A DNA stretch of 64,000 nt from Elusimicrobiota bacterium (GTDB taxonomy: Bacteria > Elusimicrobiota > Elusimicrobia > UBA1565). Positions 42,693 through 52,100 of the stretch are shown here, piece by piece; positions within the stretch are counted from its first letter, which is position 1, and the number at the start of each line of letters is the position of its first letter. A program made the position numbers and the translations under genes. The DNA lies in NCBI GenBank assembly GCA_016196755.1, contig JACPXC010000007.1:124001-188000 (forward strand), read 5' to 3'. The notes below the pieces were generated by a model, which saw nothing but the letters and a program-made list of their open reading frames with translations, did not search any database and was not told the origin of the DNA.

Positions 42693-44441
42693 TCAGGCCT
42701 CGCCGTAGGAGTACGGCGTCTCGGAGACCTCCGGCTCGCGCGCGAAGTTCTCGGGCGGGGGCGGCGAGGAGACGGTCCATTCCAGCGTCTTGGCCTGCCA
42801 GGGGTCGGCCGCGGCGGCCGGGCCGGAGCGCGCCGAGCGCCAGATGTTGACGAAGAAGGCGAGGACCCCAAAGGCCGCCGCGAAGGCCCCCACCGAGGCG
42901 ACCAACTGCGGGACCGCGAACTCCGGCGGATAGTCCGCGGTATGGCGCGGGACGCCGCGAGCACCCACGTAGAAGAGCGGCAGGAAGACGGCGTTGAAGC
43001 CCAGCGCGAACAGCCAGAAGTGCGCCTTGGCCAGCCCCTCCCCCAGCATGCGGCCCGAGATCTTCGGGAACCAGTAGTAGAATCCCGCGAAGAAGGCGAA
43101 GATGGTCCCGCCGACGATCGTGAAGTGGAAATGGGCGGTCACGAACAGGGTGTTGTGGAGGTGGATGTCGGTCGGGACGTCGGCCAGGAAGATGCCCGTG
43201 AGCCCGCCGACCAGGAAATGCACGAGGAAGCCCAGCGTCCAGAGCATCGGCGCGCGCAGGCGGAGCTTGCCCGCCCACATCGTCCCCAGCGCGCAGAGAA
43301 ACACCACGCCGGTGGGGATCGAGATCAGCTCGGTCAGGATCATGAACGGGATCTTGAGGAAATCCCACATACCGCTCGTGAAGATGTGGTGGGCCCAGAC
43401 CAGGAAGCTCAGGACGACGATGCCGAGGAAGGACCCCGCGGCCAAGCCGTAGCCGAACAGCGGCTTGCGGGAGAACACCGGCAGGATCTCCAGGATCACG
43501 CCGAAGGCGGGGAGGATCATGATGTAGACCGCCGGATGCGAGTAGAACCAAAACAGGTGCTGGTAGAGCAGCGCCGTCCCGCCCCCCGCCGCGTCGAAGA
43601 ACGCCGTGCCCAGCGCGCGGTCGGAGACGGTCATGATCAGCGAGGCGGCGACCACCGACGTCGCCATGACCATGATGATCCCGGCCGCGAGCATCGACCA
43701 GGCGAAGATCGGCATGCGCCGGAGGGTCATGCCCTTGGCCCGCATGGTCCAGACCGTCGTCAGCGTGTTGACGCCGCCGAAGATCGACGAGAACCCCGCG
43801 GTGATGAAGGCCAATAGGAAGAGGAGCTTCCCCCAGTCGCCGCGCACCGCCAGCGGGGGATAGGCGCGCCAGCCGGTGTCCATGGAGCCGTTGGCCAAGG
43901 CGGCCAAGAGCAGGAGCACGGCCGGCGGCAGGATCCAGAAGCTCAAGGCGTTTAGCCGGGGGAAGGCCATGTCGCGGGCCCCGATCGTCAGGGGAACGAC
44001 ATAATTGCCCAAGCCGCCGACGATAGCGGTGAGCGCCACCACGATCATGCCGATCCCGTGCATGGTCATGACGGAGTTGTAGCGGTCGTGGCTGAGGAAC
44101 TGCAGGCCCGGCGCCGCCAGCTCGGCGCGCATGATGAGGGCCATCAGTCCCGCCACGACGAGGACGACCATGCTCACGGCGAGGTACTGGACCCCGATCA
44201 CCTTATGGTCGAGCGTGAAGCGGACGAAACGCGTCCAGTCGGCGGCGGCGTGCTCGGTATGCGCCCCGTCCACCCAGTCGAGCATGGCCCGGCCGCCGCC
44301 CGCCAGCCACAGGAAGGCCAAGAGGCCCGCGAGATAGGCCGAGGTGATGCCGGCCTCGAGCGGCACCAGGAACCCCAGCGCCCAGCCGCCGCCCGCGGTG
44401 AGGACGGCGAAGGCGGCCAACGCACGCAGCAAGTCGCTCAT
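42693..44441 (-). CDS. coxA: Haem-copper oxidase subunit I, A2-type
   Basis: 582 residues with 12 core TM helices and one or two extra N-terminal ones (about 5-45). TMHGIGMIVVALTAIVGGLGNY carries a haem a ligand. FWFYSHPAVYIMILP contains the Cu_B His and the cross-linked Tyr; the Glu of the A1 motif (HPEVY) is replaced by Ala and preceded by Tyr-Ser, the hallmark of A2 oxidases. WAHHIFTSGMW and HFHFTIVGG give the other Cu_B and haem ligands. Last gene of the operon. The ATG at 44441 has GGGAGA upstream. Confidence 0.95.
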   Translation of the reverse strand: MSDLLRALAAFAVLTAGGGWALGFLVPLEAGITSAYLAGLLAFLWLAGGGRAMLDWVDGAHTEHAAADWTRFVRFTLDHKVIGVQYLAVSMVVLVVAGLMALIMRAELAAPGLQFLSHDRYNSVMTMHGIGMIVVALTAIVGGLGNYVVPLTIGARDMAFPRLNALSFWILPPAVLLLLAALANGSMDTGWRAYPPLAVRGDWGKLLFLLAFITAGFSSIFGGVNTLTTVWTMRAKGMTLRRMPIFAWSMLAAGIIMVMATSVVAASLIMTVSDRALGTAFFDAAGGGTALLYQHLFWFYSHPAVYIMILPAFGVILEILPVFSRKPLFGYGLAAGSFLGIVVLSFLVWAHHIFTSGMWDFLKIPFMILTELISIPTGVVFLCALGTMWAGKLRLRAPMLWTLGFLVHFLVGGLTGIFLADVPTDIHLHNTLFVTAHFHFTIVGGTIFAFFAGFYYWFPKISGRMLGEGLAKAHFWLFALGFNAVFLPLFYVGARGVPRHTADYPPEFAVPQLVASVGAFAAAFGVLAFFVNIWRSARSGPAAAADPWQAKTLEWTVSSPPPPENFAREPEVSETPYSYGEA

Positions 44442-44452
44442 TGTCTCTCCCC

Positions 44453-45163
44453 CTACCAGGTATCGCCCTTGAGCCTGGCCTCGAACTCCTCGGGCTCGAC
44501 CACCTCCACCGTGGAGCTCATCGCGGTATGGTCGAGCCCGCAGAGCTCGGCGCAGACGATCTCGTAGCGGCCCACGAGCAGGGGCGTCACGTAGAGCGTG
44601 GTGACCCTGCCGGGCAGGGCGTCCTGCTTGAGGCGGAAGGCAGGGATCGACAGCGCGTGCAGGACGTCGTCGGAGCTCAGCGAGATGCGCGCGCGCTTGC
44701 CCCTGGGCAGGATCATGGTCGCCGGCGTCGCGCCGTAGGCCGGGTAGCTGAAGTCCCAGGACCACTGCACGGCCTTGACCTGGACGTCCACGTCGGCCCT
44801 GCGGTCTCCGCGCAGAGCCAGGAACTCCTCGGAGCCGTAGGCGGCCAGGCCGAAGGTCAGCACGCAGCTGAAGGCCAGCCAGACCGTCTCGACGAGCCGG
44901 CCTGGGCTGTGCGTAAAGCGCGCGCCCTCCCCGGAGTCCGCTCGGAAGAACGCCACGATGTAGACCAGCGCGGCGATGACCACCGAGAAGACGAGGACGT
45001 CGATGCGCAGGACGGCCGCGAAGGCGGAGTCGACGATGGCGGCCTCGCGCGAAGCCACGGCCAGCGGCATCAGATGGACCGCCTCCAGGAGGCGGTTGAG
45101 GAGGAAGGTCAAGACCGCGGCCAGAGCCCCGATCGTCGGCACGGCGCGCTTCCAGTCAGACAT
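44453..45163 (-). CDS. coxB: Cytochrome c oxidase subunit II (CuA)
   Basis: 236 residues: two TM helices (about 8-30 and 50-72, 90-110 candidates) and a periplasmic cupredoxin domain. The CuA site is complete: His in SDDVLHALSIPAF, then CAELCGLDHTAM (two Cys, Glu, His, Met). VKAVQWSWDFSYP is the conserved aromatic electron-entry patch. It has no fused cytochrome c domain, so a separate c-type carrier must donate electrons. It overlaps the SCO gene by 8 bases. Confidence 0.95.
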   Translation of the reverse strand: MSDWKRAVPTIGALAAVLTFLLNRLLEAVHLMPLAVASREAAIVDSAFAAVLRIDVLVFSVVIAALVYIVAFFRADSGEGARFTHSPGRLVETVWLAFSCVLTFGLAAYGSEEFLALRGDRRADVDVQVKAVQWSWDFSYPAYGATPATMILPRGKRARISLSSDDVLHALSIPAFRLKQDALPGRVTTLYVTPLLVGRYEIVCAELCGLDHTAMSSTVEVVEPEEFEARLKGDTW

Positions 45164-45749
45164 CGGGCCTCCTTGCGCCCGTCGGAGACAGGAGCGCGCG
45201 CGCGTCGCGCTCGAGCGCCCGCAGGCCGGCCTCGGTGAGACCGTCGTAGTAGCCGCGCACCGTGCCGAGCCCGTCGAGCAGGACGAGCTTCGTCGTGTGA
45301 ATGACCCGGCTGCCGCGCGGGGCTTTCGGGTCGACGTAGATCGGCAGCCGGAAGCCGGCGTTGACGAGCTCGAAGAGGGGCCCCGCCTCGAGGCGGGCGA
45401 AGAACCAGCGCCCCGGCTCCGCGCCGAAGCGCAAGGCGTAGTCCGCCAGGGCCTGGGCGTCGTCGTGGTCCGGGTCGACCGTAAAGCTCACCAGGCGCAC
45501 CTCGGCCGGGAGGCGCTTCTGCAGCCGCGCCATGTTGGCGCTCAGCATGGGGCAGGGGCCCGTGCAGCTCGTGAACACGAAGTCCGCCACCCAGGGCCGC
45601 CCGCGCAGCGCCGCGGAGCCCACCTGCGGGGAGGAGAAGTCGACGGGTCCGGCCAGGCGCGGCGGCGGACGGCGCGACGAGTACGCCGCCAGCGCCGCGA
45701 AGAGGACGGCGCCCGCGGCGACGAGCTTGGCCCGAGTCCCCGTCATCAT
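45156..45749 (-). CDS. SCO1/SenC-type copper chaperone
   Basis: 197 residues with an N-terminal anchor (about 6-24) and a thioredoxin fold. The copper ligands are the CxxxC in FTSCTGPCPMLSANM and His in VIHTTKLVLLD. SCO proteins deliver copper to CuA of subunit II, the next gene. The start overlaps the stop of the subunit IV gene (ATGATG, either Met possible). Confidence 0.93.
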   Translation of the reverse strand: MMTGTRAKLVAAGAVLFAALAAYSSRRPPPRLAGPVDFSSPQVGSAALRGRPWVADFVFTSCTGPCPMLSANMARLQKRLPAEVRLVSFTVDPDHDDAQALADYALRFGAEPGRWFFARLEAGPLFELVNAGFRLPIYVDPKAPRGSRVIHTTKLVLLDGLGTVRGYYDGLTEAGLRALERDARALLSPTGARRPDV

Positions 45750-46030
45750 AGGCGGAGGGCGATGTCCGGCAGGATGCCGAGGGCCAGGGCGAGGACGGCG
45801 AGCACCCCGGCGGCCGCGATGCCCACGATCAGCGAGCGCTCCTCACCTAGGTGCATGAAGTAGTAGCCGATCAGGCCGGCCTTCATCCCGGCCACCGAGA
45901 GGGCGGCGGTCACGCCGAGGATGGGCGCGAAGCCCGCCGCCGAGCAGGCCACCGTAAGGACGGTCAGGCCCACCAGGGCCAGGTAGACGCTTAAGTAGAG
46001 GTTCTCGCGCGGCTCGGTCTTAGGGTTCAT
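45746..46030 (-). CDS. Cytochrome c oxidase subunit IV family protein
   Basis: 94 residues, three TM helices: YLSVYLALVGLTVLTVACSAAG, ILGVTAALSVAGMKAGLIGYYFMHL and IVGIAAAGVLAVLALALGIL. The VAGMKAGLIGYYFMHL segment is the family mark (AxxKAxLVxxFFMHL). It is a small accessory subunit. The start overlaps coxC (ATGA). Confidence 0.9.
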   Translation of the reverse strand: MNPKTEPRENLYLSVYLALVGLTVLTVACSAAGFAPILGVTAALSVAGMKAGLIGYYFMHLGEERSLIVGIAAAGVLAVLALALGILPDIALRL

Positions 46031-46656
46031 ATGAGATAGAAGAGCGGGAACAGGAACACCCAGACGACGTCGACGAAATGCCAATAGAGCGCCGCGTACT
46101 CCACCTTCCGGGCGAAGCGTTCGGGGGAGGCGTCGCGCGAGCCCAGCAGGAGCGCGTTCCAAGCCAGCCCGACCGCCACATGGAGGCCGTGCAGACCGGT
46201 CATGAGGAAATAGAACGAGAAGAAGACCCTGAAACCCGGATTGGCCAGCGCGAACTCGCCGCCGGGCGTCAAGCCGTGATGGAACTTCAAGGCGTACTCG
46301 AAACCCTTGACCGCCAAGAAGCAGACGCCCAGCGCGACGGTGACGCCCATCTCGCGACGGAACCCGGCCCGGTCGCCGCGCTGGGCGGCGCAGAGCGCGC
46401 GCACCACCGTATAGGAGCTCGTGATGAGCACGAGCGTGTTGAGAAGGGCCGGATAAAGGGCGGACCGCGCGGCGCCCTCCGGCCAGGCCGGGGCTCCCAG
46501 CGCGCAGACCGGGCTCCCCCAGCGGGTCATGACGTAGGCCGCGAAGAAACCGCCGAAGAGCAGGACCTCGGAGAGCAGGAAGAGCCAGATCCCAAGCTTG
46601 CCGGGGTCCTCGCGCTCCTCGGGGAGACCCAGCGCGGCCGCGGTGACGACGCTCAC
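46027..46656 (-). CDS. coxC: Cytochrome c oxidase subunit III
   Basis: 209 residues, five TM helices. GKLGIWLFLLSEVLLFGGFFAAYV, FFSFYFLMTGLHGLHVAVGL and YWHFVDVVWVFLFPLFYL are the usual signatures. The five-helix form is typical of short subunit III. Overlaps the hemerythrin-like gene upstream and subunit IV downstream. Confidence 0.95.
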   Translation of the reverse strand: MSVVTAAALGLPEEREDPGKLGIWLFLLSEVLLFGGFFAAYVMTRWGSPVCALGAPAWPEGAARSALYPALLNTLVLITSSYTVVRALCAAQRGDRAGFRREMGVTVALGVCFLAVKGFEYALKFHHGLTPGGEFALANPGFRVFFSFYFLMTGLHGLHVAVGLAWNALLLGSRDASPERFARKVEYAALYWHFVDVVWVFLFPLFYLI

Positions 46657-47051
46657 GCCGGACGCCCGTACACGTGCTTTTCCTCCAACTCGAGGTGCGC
46701 TTGCAGGACCACGCGAAAACGCCCCGCGAGCCCGGAGAGGTGATCGAGCGAATAGAGCTCGGGGTGTCCCATGACGATCTGGATGTCCTTGACGAGCGCG
46801 AGCAAGGACACGTGCTCGTTCTCCATCGCCTGGAGCGTGCGCTCGCCGGCCTTGGAGCCCTTGAGGCGGGCGCGCAGGAAAGCGCTCTCGGCCTCCTCAT
46901 GTTGGAACAGCACCGCTATCAGGCCCGCCAGGGCCTCGGCCACCGGCCCGCGCTCGAGCGGCGACCGGGCCAGCGCCTTCCCGAGACGGTCCGAGAGGCC
47001 GCGCAGGTCCTCGTGCTGGCGTTCGAGCGCCGCGCGCTCCTCATCGGGCAT
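46653..47051 (-). CDS. Hemerythrin-like protein in the oxidase operon
   Basis: 132 residues from the ATG at 47051 (an in-frame TTG at 47057 is possible). A four-helix pattern with ligand-like clusters: RQHEDLRGL, LFQHEEAESAF, NEHVSLLALV and LQAHLELEEKHVYG. Helices 2 and 4 keep HxxxE. It may buffer or sense O2 or NO for the oxidase. It lies 21 bases after the lipoprotein gene and may also use its own TAGGAT hexamer. Confidence 0.75.
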   Translation of the reverse strand: MPDEERAALERQHEDLRGLSDRLGKALARSPLERGPVAEALAGLIAVLFQHEEAESAFLRARLKGSKAGERTLQAMENEHVSLLALVKDIQIVMGHPELYSLDHLSGLAGRFRVVLQAHLELEEKHVYGRPA

Positions 47052-47056
47052 GCGCA

Positions 47057-47062
47057 ATCCTA
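47057..47062 (-). promoter_or_regulatory. -10 hexamer TAGGAT, 5 nt before the 47051 start
   Basis: TAGGAT-TGCGC-ATG on the minus strand, the same arrangement as at 15023. AGGA may instead serve as a Shine-Dalgarno within the operon. Confidence 0.35.
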
Positions 47063-47072
47063 ATGCAACGCT

Positions 47073-47702
47073 TCAGCCAGCGGCGCGGACCCCGGCCAGG
47101 AACGTCTTGAAGGCCGGCCGCGCCGCGCCCACCGTCTGGTCGGGCCCCACCAGCTTGAAGAACCAGGTCTCACCGCCGCGCGTCGTCATCGCCGCCAGCA
47201 TGCGCTGAGCGGGCCCGGCGAGGTCGACCACGATGAAACGGCCGGCCGGCGAGGCCACGGTCTCGGCCGCCTTTTTGAACGCGGCCTCGTCCCAGGGACC
47301 TAGACCCACCTGCGCGCGCCAGCGATTGACGTTGGCCAGTTCCCCGCCGGCGTCGCCGGGAAGGGAGATGATGGAGAGATCGGCCGCGCCGGCCCCCCCG
47401 GGGACGGCGAAGGTGGCCCGGCGCATCCCCGCGGCCGCTTTCTCGGTCCAGCCTGCCGGCGCCTTCCAGGCCAGCGCGGCGGGGCCCTCCGTGGCCGGCG
47501 CGACCAGCTCCGGCGGCAGAGCGCCCATCCCGGCTCCGATCGGCGGGTGCCCGTCGGGCAGTGCCGCGGCGGTTGGAGCGGCGCCGGGCGCCGCGGGGGG
47601 CGCCGGCACGGGTCGGGTCGGTCGGGCCAGCGAATAGACCTGCACCTCCTCTTTCTTGCAGGCGGCCAGGGCGAACAAACAAGCGGCTAGGGCGATTCTC
47701 AT
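47073..47702 (-). CDS. Lipoprotein at the head of the oxidase operon
   Basis: 209 residues. The lipobox is LAAC at about residue 12-15 (MRIALAACLFALAAC). A Pro/Ala-rich linker leads to a domain of about 115 residues (LAWKAPAGWTEKAAAGMRRATFAVP, then ANVNRWRAQVGLGPW). That domain resembles secreted PsbP-like or stress lipoproteins that carry W-KxPxGW and NxWRxQVGL motifs. Such proteins occur beside oxidase genes in other bacteria. Role unknown. It has a sigma-54-like promoter and a GAGGAG before the ATG. Confidence 0.7.
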   Translation of the reverse strand: MRIALAACLFALAACKKEEVQVYSLARPTRPVPAPPAAPGAAPTAAALPDGHPPIGAGMGALPPELVAPATEGPAALAWKAPAGWTEKAAAGMRRATFAVPGGAGAADLSIISLPGDAGGELANVNRWRAQVGLGPWDEAAFKKAAETVASPAGRFIVVDLAGPAQRMLAAMTTRGGETWFFKLVGPDQTVGAARPAFKTFLAGVRAAG

Positions 47703-47742
47703 GCGCTCTCCTCGAGTCGCGGCATACTCGTATTCTACTTAA

Positions 47743-47756
47743 GCAACAGGATTGCC
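47743..47756 (-). promoter_or_regulatory. Sigma-54 promoter (GGCAATCCTGTTGC) for the oxidase operon
   Basis: Minus strand GGCAA-N5-TTGC-TT. The predicted start near 47731 gives a 29-nt leader with a Shine-Dalgarno. Confidence 0.75.
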
Positions 47757-47761
47757 AGGTT

Positions 47762-47775
47762 GGCGACCCCGTTGC
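47762..47775 (+). promoter_or_regulatory. Divergent sigma-54-like promoter (GGCGACCCCGTTGC) for the 47804 gene
   Basis: TTGGCGACCCCGTTGCAT fits TGGCACG-N4-TTGCA. It begins 5 bases after the opposite-strand site. Predicted start near 47787, leaving a 17-nt leader with AAGGAGG. Confidence 0.6.
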
Positions 47776-47803
47776 ATGCTGATGGGCGCCCCAAGGAGGC
47801 CCC

Positions 47804-48145
47804 ATGGCCCGACATACGAAGGAAGCCCCAGCCAAGTCCCGCCGCGCGCTCAGCGTCCGCTCGGTCCGCATCGAGTTCCCGCACGAGAACGAGGTGCTCT
47901 CCGGACGCCACTATACGCTGTCGATCGCCGCCCCCGCCGCCTGCCTCGACGTCTCGGTCTGCATCGACCAGGGCGAGTGGCGCGCCTGCCGGGAGTCGCT
48001 CGGCCTGTGGTGGTTCGACTGGGAGGGCTTCGACGCCGGCGAGCACTCGGCCGTCGCTCGAGTCCGGATGGCGGAAGGCACGGTCCTGCTCTCCGAGACC
48101 CGGATCTTCTTCGCCTCTACAGGTGATAGCCGCGCAGGGTCTTGA
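47804..48145 (+). CDS. Small cytoplasmic protein with Ig/CBM-like beta fold
   Basis: 113 residues, no signal peptide. After a basic N-terminus (about 1-18) the chain is a series of beta strands: VRSVRIEFPHENEVLSGRHYTLSIAAP, VSVCIDQGEWRACRESLGLWWFDWEGF, AVARVRMAEGTVLLSETRIFF. This pattern fits an Ig-like or carbohydrate-binding-type sandwich. Family not recognised. AAGGAGG four bases upstream fixes the start. Its 3' end overlaps the convergent dehydrogenase-like gene by 29 bases. Confidence 0.65.
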   Translation: MARHTKEAPAKSRRALSVRSVRIEFPHENEVLSGRHYTLSIAAPAACLDVSVCIDQGEWRACRESLGLWWFDWEGFDAGEHSAVARVRMAEGTVLLSETRIFFASTGDSRAGS

Positions 48146-49112
48146 CGTAGTTCGCGCGCTCGAAGGCTGACGGGTCGGCGCCGAAGAGCTGGCTCATCGA
48201 GCCTTTCATCTGGGCGAGCGACTCGTACTCGTGCTCGCTCATCCAGCGCCGCATCCCGTCGAGCACCGCGCTCAGATGTCCCGGGCCGCGGCGCAGCAGC
48301 TCGGCCGCCATCATGACGGCGTCGGCGCCCACCATGACCATCTTAAGGGCGTCCTCGGCGGTCTGGACCCCTCCGGTGGCGGCCAGGCTGGCCGAGCCGA
48401 GACGCCCATGGAGCAGGGCCACCCAGGTCATAGGCAGGCGCTGGGCCTGGGGCCCGCTCAAGAGCAGCTTGGGGCGCGTCTCCAGCGCCTCGAGGTCGAC
48501 GTCGGGCTGCAGGAAGCGGTTGAAGAGCACCAGCCCGTCGGCGCCGGCCCCCACGAGCCGCGAGGCCATGTTCCCCAGGGCGCTGTAGTAGGGCCCGAGC
48601 TTGACCGCCAGGGGGAGCGACACCCGCCCGCGGACGTCGCGCACGACCGCCAGAGCTTCCTCCTCGACCACGGCGCCCGAGACCGCGATGTCGGCGGCCA
48701 CGCGGTAGATGTTCAGCTCGAGGGCGTCGGCTCCGGCAGCCTCCAGCCGCTCGGCGTAGGCCGTCCAGCCGCCCGGCGTGGAGCCGTTGAGGCTGGCGAT
48801 GACCGGGATGCGCAGCGCCTCCTTGGCGCGCCGCACCCGCTCCAAGTGCTCCTCGGGGACCAGGCCGTAGTCCGCGGGCTCGGGAAGGTAGGAGAGCGAC
48901 TCCGCGTAGGACTCGGCACCCCGGCGCAGGAAGTGCTCGAGCGTGCGCTCCTCGGAGCGGATCTGCTCTTCGAAGAGCGAGGGCAGGACCACCGCGCCCG
49001 CCCCCGCGTCCTCGAGGCGCTTGAGCGAGTCGAGGCTCTCGGTGGCCGGCGAGGCCGACGGCACGAGGGGACTTGCCAAGCTCAACCCGAGGTAGCGCGC
49101 GCTAAGATCCAT
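48117..49112 (-). CDS. Dihydroorotate dehydrogenase-like flavoprotein, NifJ-associated
   Basis: 331 residues, a TIM barrel with FMN-binding features. PLVPSASPATESLDSLKRLEDAGAGAVVLPSLFEEQI, SLNGSTPGGW, ALELNIY, PLAVKLGPYYSALG and AATGGVQTAEDALKMVMVGADAVMMAAELLRRG are all visible. The usual catalytic Cys/Ser loop of true PyrD is not clear. Proteins of this group commonly follow pyruvate:ferredoxin oxidoreductase genes, as here (11-base overlap). They probably reduce an unknown substrate rather than make orotate. Confidence 0.85.
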   Translation of the reverse strand: MDLSARYLGLSLASPLVPSASPATESLDSLKRLEDAGAGAVVLPSLFEEQIRSEERTLEHFLRRGAESYAESLSYLPEPADYGLVPEEHLERVRRAKEALRIPVIASLNGSTPGGWTAYAERLEAAGADALELNIYRVAADIAVSGAVVEEEALAVVRDVRGRVSLPLAVKLGPYYSALGNMASRLVGAGADGLVLFNRFLQPDVDLEALETRPKLLLSGPQAQRLPMTWVALLHGRLGSASLAATGGVQTAEDALKMVMVGADAVMMAAELLRRGPGHLSAVLDGMRRWMSEHEYESLAQMKGSMSQLFGADPSAFERANYVKTLRGYHL

Positions 49113-52100
49113 GACCCTCTCCCTCGGCCGCTTCCTTGAGGCGGCGCCAGCGGCGCGACACGTCGTCCTGGGCGAGCTTGAGCAGGCTCTCGGCGCCCCG
49201 CGGATCGGCCGCGGCGAGCATGCGGTAGCGTGTCTCGCGGTAGGCGTAGTCCTTGAAGGGGAGCTTGGGCTCGCGGCTGTCGAGCTGCAGCGGGTTCTGG
49301 CCGCGCGCCTCGCGGCGCGGGTCGTAGCGCATCAGCGGCCAATAGCCGCAGTCGACCGCTCCCTTCTGCTGGGCCAGGCCCTGGCGCATGTCGAAGCCGT
49401 GGGCGATGCAGGGCGAGTAGGCGATGACGAGCGCCGGCCCCGGATAGGACTCCGCCTCGAGCAAGGCCTTGACGGTCTGGGTGTCGTCGGCGCCGAAGGC
49501 GACGCGCGCGACGTAGACCGAGCCGTAGGTCATGGCCAGGGCGGCCAGGTCCTTGCGCGCGGTGGCTTTGCCCGAGGCGGCGAACTTGGCCACCGCGGCG
49601 CGCGGCGTGGCCTTGGAAGCCTGGCCGCCGGTGTTCGAGTAGACCTCGGTGTCGAGGACCAGGACATTGACCTTGCGTCCCGCCGCGAGCACGTGGTCGA
49701 GGCCGCCGTAGCCGATGTCGTAGGCCCAGCCGTCCCCGCCGACCACCCAGACGCTCTTTTCGACCAGCCTGTCGGCCAGGGCCAGCAGGTCCCGGAGCTC
49801 GGGGTCCGCGGACTCCCCGAGGGCGGCGCGCAGCCGCGCCACGCCGGCGCGCTGAGCCTCGGGGTCCGCGGCGGCCAAGAGCGCCGTCGCCGCCACCCCG
49901 AGCTCGCCGGCGCGGCGCCCGAGGATGGCGCGCGCGTAGGCGCGCTGCTTGTCGTAGGAGAGGCGGTAGCCGAGGCCGAACTCGGCGGCGTCCTCGAAGA
50001 GCGAGTTCGACCAGGCCGGCCCGCGGCCGTCGGGCCGGACCGTCCACGGCGTGGTCGGGAGGTTGCCGCCATAGATCGACGAGCAGCCCGTGGCGTTGGC
50101 CACCGCCAGGCGGTCGCCGAAGAGGTGGGTGAGGAGCTTGAGGTAGGGCGTCTCCCCGCAGCCCGCGCAGGCGCCCGAGAACTCGAAGAGCGGCGTGCGC
50201 AGCTGCGAGCCTTTGACGCTCGATGCGGGCACCCCCTCCAGAGGGGCGTCGGCCAGGGCCTCGAAGAAGGCGAAGTTGGCGCGCGCGCTCTCGCGCAGCG
50301 GCGCGGCGTCGGCCATGTTGAGGGCCTTGAACCGCGTCTCCTCCTTGTTCTTGGCGGGACAGACCTCGACGCAGAGGCCGCAGCCGGTGCAGTCCTCGGG
50401 CGCCACCTGGACGGAGTAGCGCGTCCCCTCGGGCAGGTCGCGGCCCTTCCAGGGCACGGCCTTGAAGGCGGCCGGCGCGCCGGAGAGCCCCGCCGCGGGG
50501 AAGGCCTTCACGCGCACCGCCGCATGGGGGCAGACGAACGCGCACTTGTTGCACTGGATGCACCAGCGCTCGTCCCAGACCGGGAGCTCGGCGGCGATGG
50601 CGCGCTTCTCCCAGCGCGCGGTGGCCGTCGGGAAGGTGCCGTCGGGGCTCAGCGCGCTGACCGGCAGTTCGTCGCCCCGGCCCGCCATGACCGCCGCGAC
50701 GACCGTGCGGACATAGCCCGGCGCCCCGTCCGGCACCGCCGGCGGGCGGCCCGCGCCGCCGCCCGCCTCGGCCGGGACGGCTACCTCGTGGAGCCGGGAC
50801 AGCGCCGCGTCTACCGCGGCGAAGTTGCGGCGCACCACCTCCTCGGACTTGCGTCCGTAGCTCTTCTGGATGTGGCGCTTGATCGCCGCGACCGGCTCGG
50901 CGACCACGCCGGTCAGCGCGAAGAAGGCCGCCTGCATCGGCGTGTTGATGCGCCCGTCCAGACCCGCCTCGCGGGCCACGGCGGCCGCGTCGATGACGAA
51001 GAAGCGCAGGCGCAGGCGCACGATGTCCTCGCGGACCTCGCGCGGCAGGCGCGCCCAGGCCTCGCCGGGTCCGGCCGGGGTGTTGAGGAGGAAGGTGCCG
51101 CCTTCGGCGGCGCGCGCCAGCACGTCCATCCTGCGCAGGAGCGTCTCCTGGTGGCAGGCGGTGAACTGGGCGCGCTCGACCAGGTAGGAGGAGCGGATCG
51201 GCTCGGGCCCGAAGCGCAGATGGGAGACCGTCGTCGAGCCGGACTTCTTGGAGTCGTAGACGAAATAGGCCTGGACGCGGAGGCCGGTCTCCTCCGCGAT
51301 GATCTTGACCGAGTTCTTGTTGGCCCCCACGGTCCCGTCCGAGCCCAGGCCGTAGAACACCGCGCGCGTGGTCCGCGGGTCCTCGGGCCAGGCGGGGCCG
51401 GGCTCGAGCGAGAGGCGCGTGAGGTCGTCCTTGATCCCGACCGTGAAGCGCCGGGGCGGCGCGGGCTTGTCGAGCGCGGCGAGGACGGCGGCCGCCATGG
51501 CCGGCGTGAATTCCTTGGAGGAGAGCCCGTAGCGCCCGCCGATGAGAAGCGGCCGGCTCGGGCGCTCCTCGAGCGCCGCGCAGACGTCGAGAAAGAGCGG
51601 CTCACCGACCGACCCCGGCTCCTTGGTGCGGTCGAGGACGGCGACCCGCCGGACGCTCTCCGGAAGGGCGCGCAGGAAGGCGCCGACGTCGAAGGGGCGA
51701 TAGAGCCGGACCGTGACGAGGCCCACCCGCTCCCCTCGGGCGGCCAGCGCCTCCACCGCCTCGGCCGCCGCGCCCGCCCCCGAGCCCATCAGGACGAGGA
51801 CGCGCTCGGCTTCGGGATGCCCGGTATAGTCGAAGAGCCCGTAGCGCCGCCCGGTCCTGCGCTCGAGCCGCTCGAAGGCCTCGCGGACCGCCTCGGGGCA
51901 GCGGTCATAGAACGGGTTGACGGCCTCGCGGGCCTGGAAGAAGGTGTCCGGGTTCATCGCCGTACCGCGCAGGACGGGGTGCTCCGGGTCGAGCCCGCGC
52001 GCCCGGTGCGCGCGCGCGTCGGGCCCGTCGAGCATGGCGCGCAGGTCGTCGTCGGAGAGCAGGCTCACCCTCTGGATCTCGTGCGAGGTGCGGAAGCCGT

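Noticed and set aside
44442-44765. N-terminal extension of coxA
   Set aside because: It overlaps coxB on the same strand in another frame. The ATG at 44441 has a Shine-Dalgarno and starts a hydrophobic helix.
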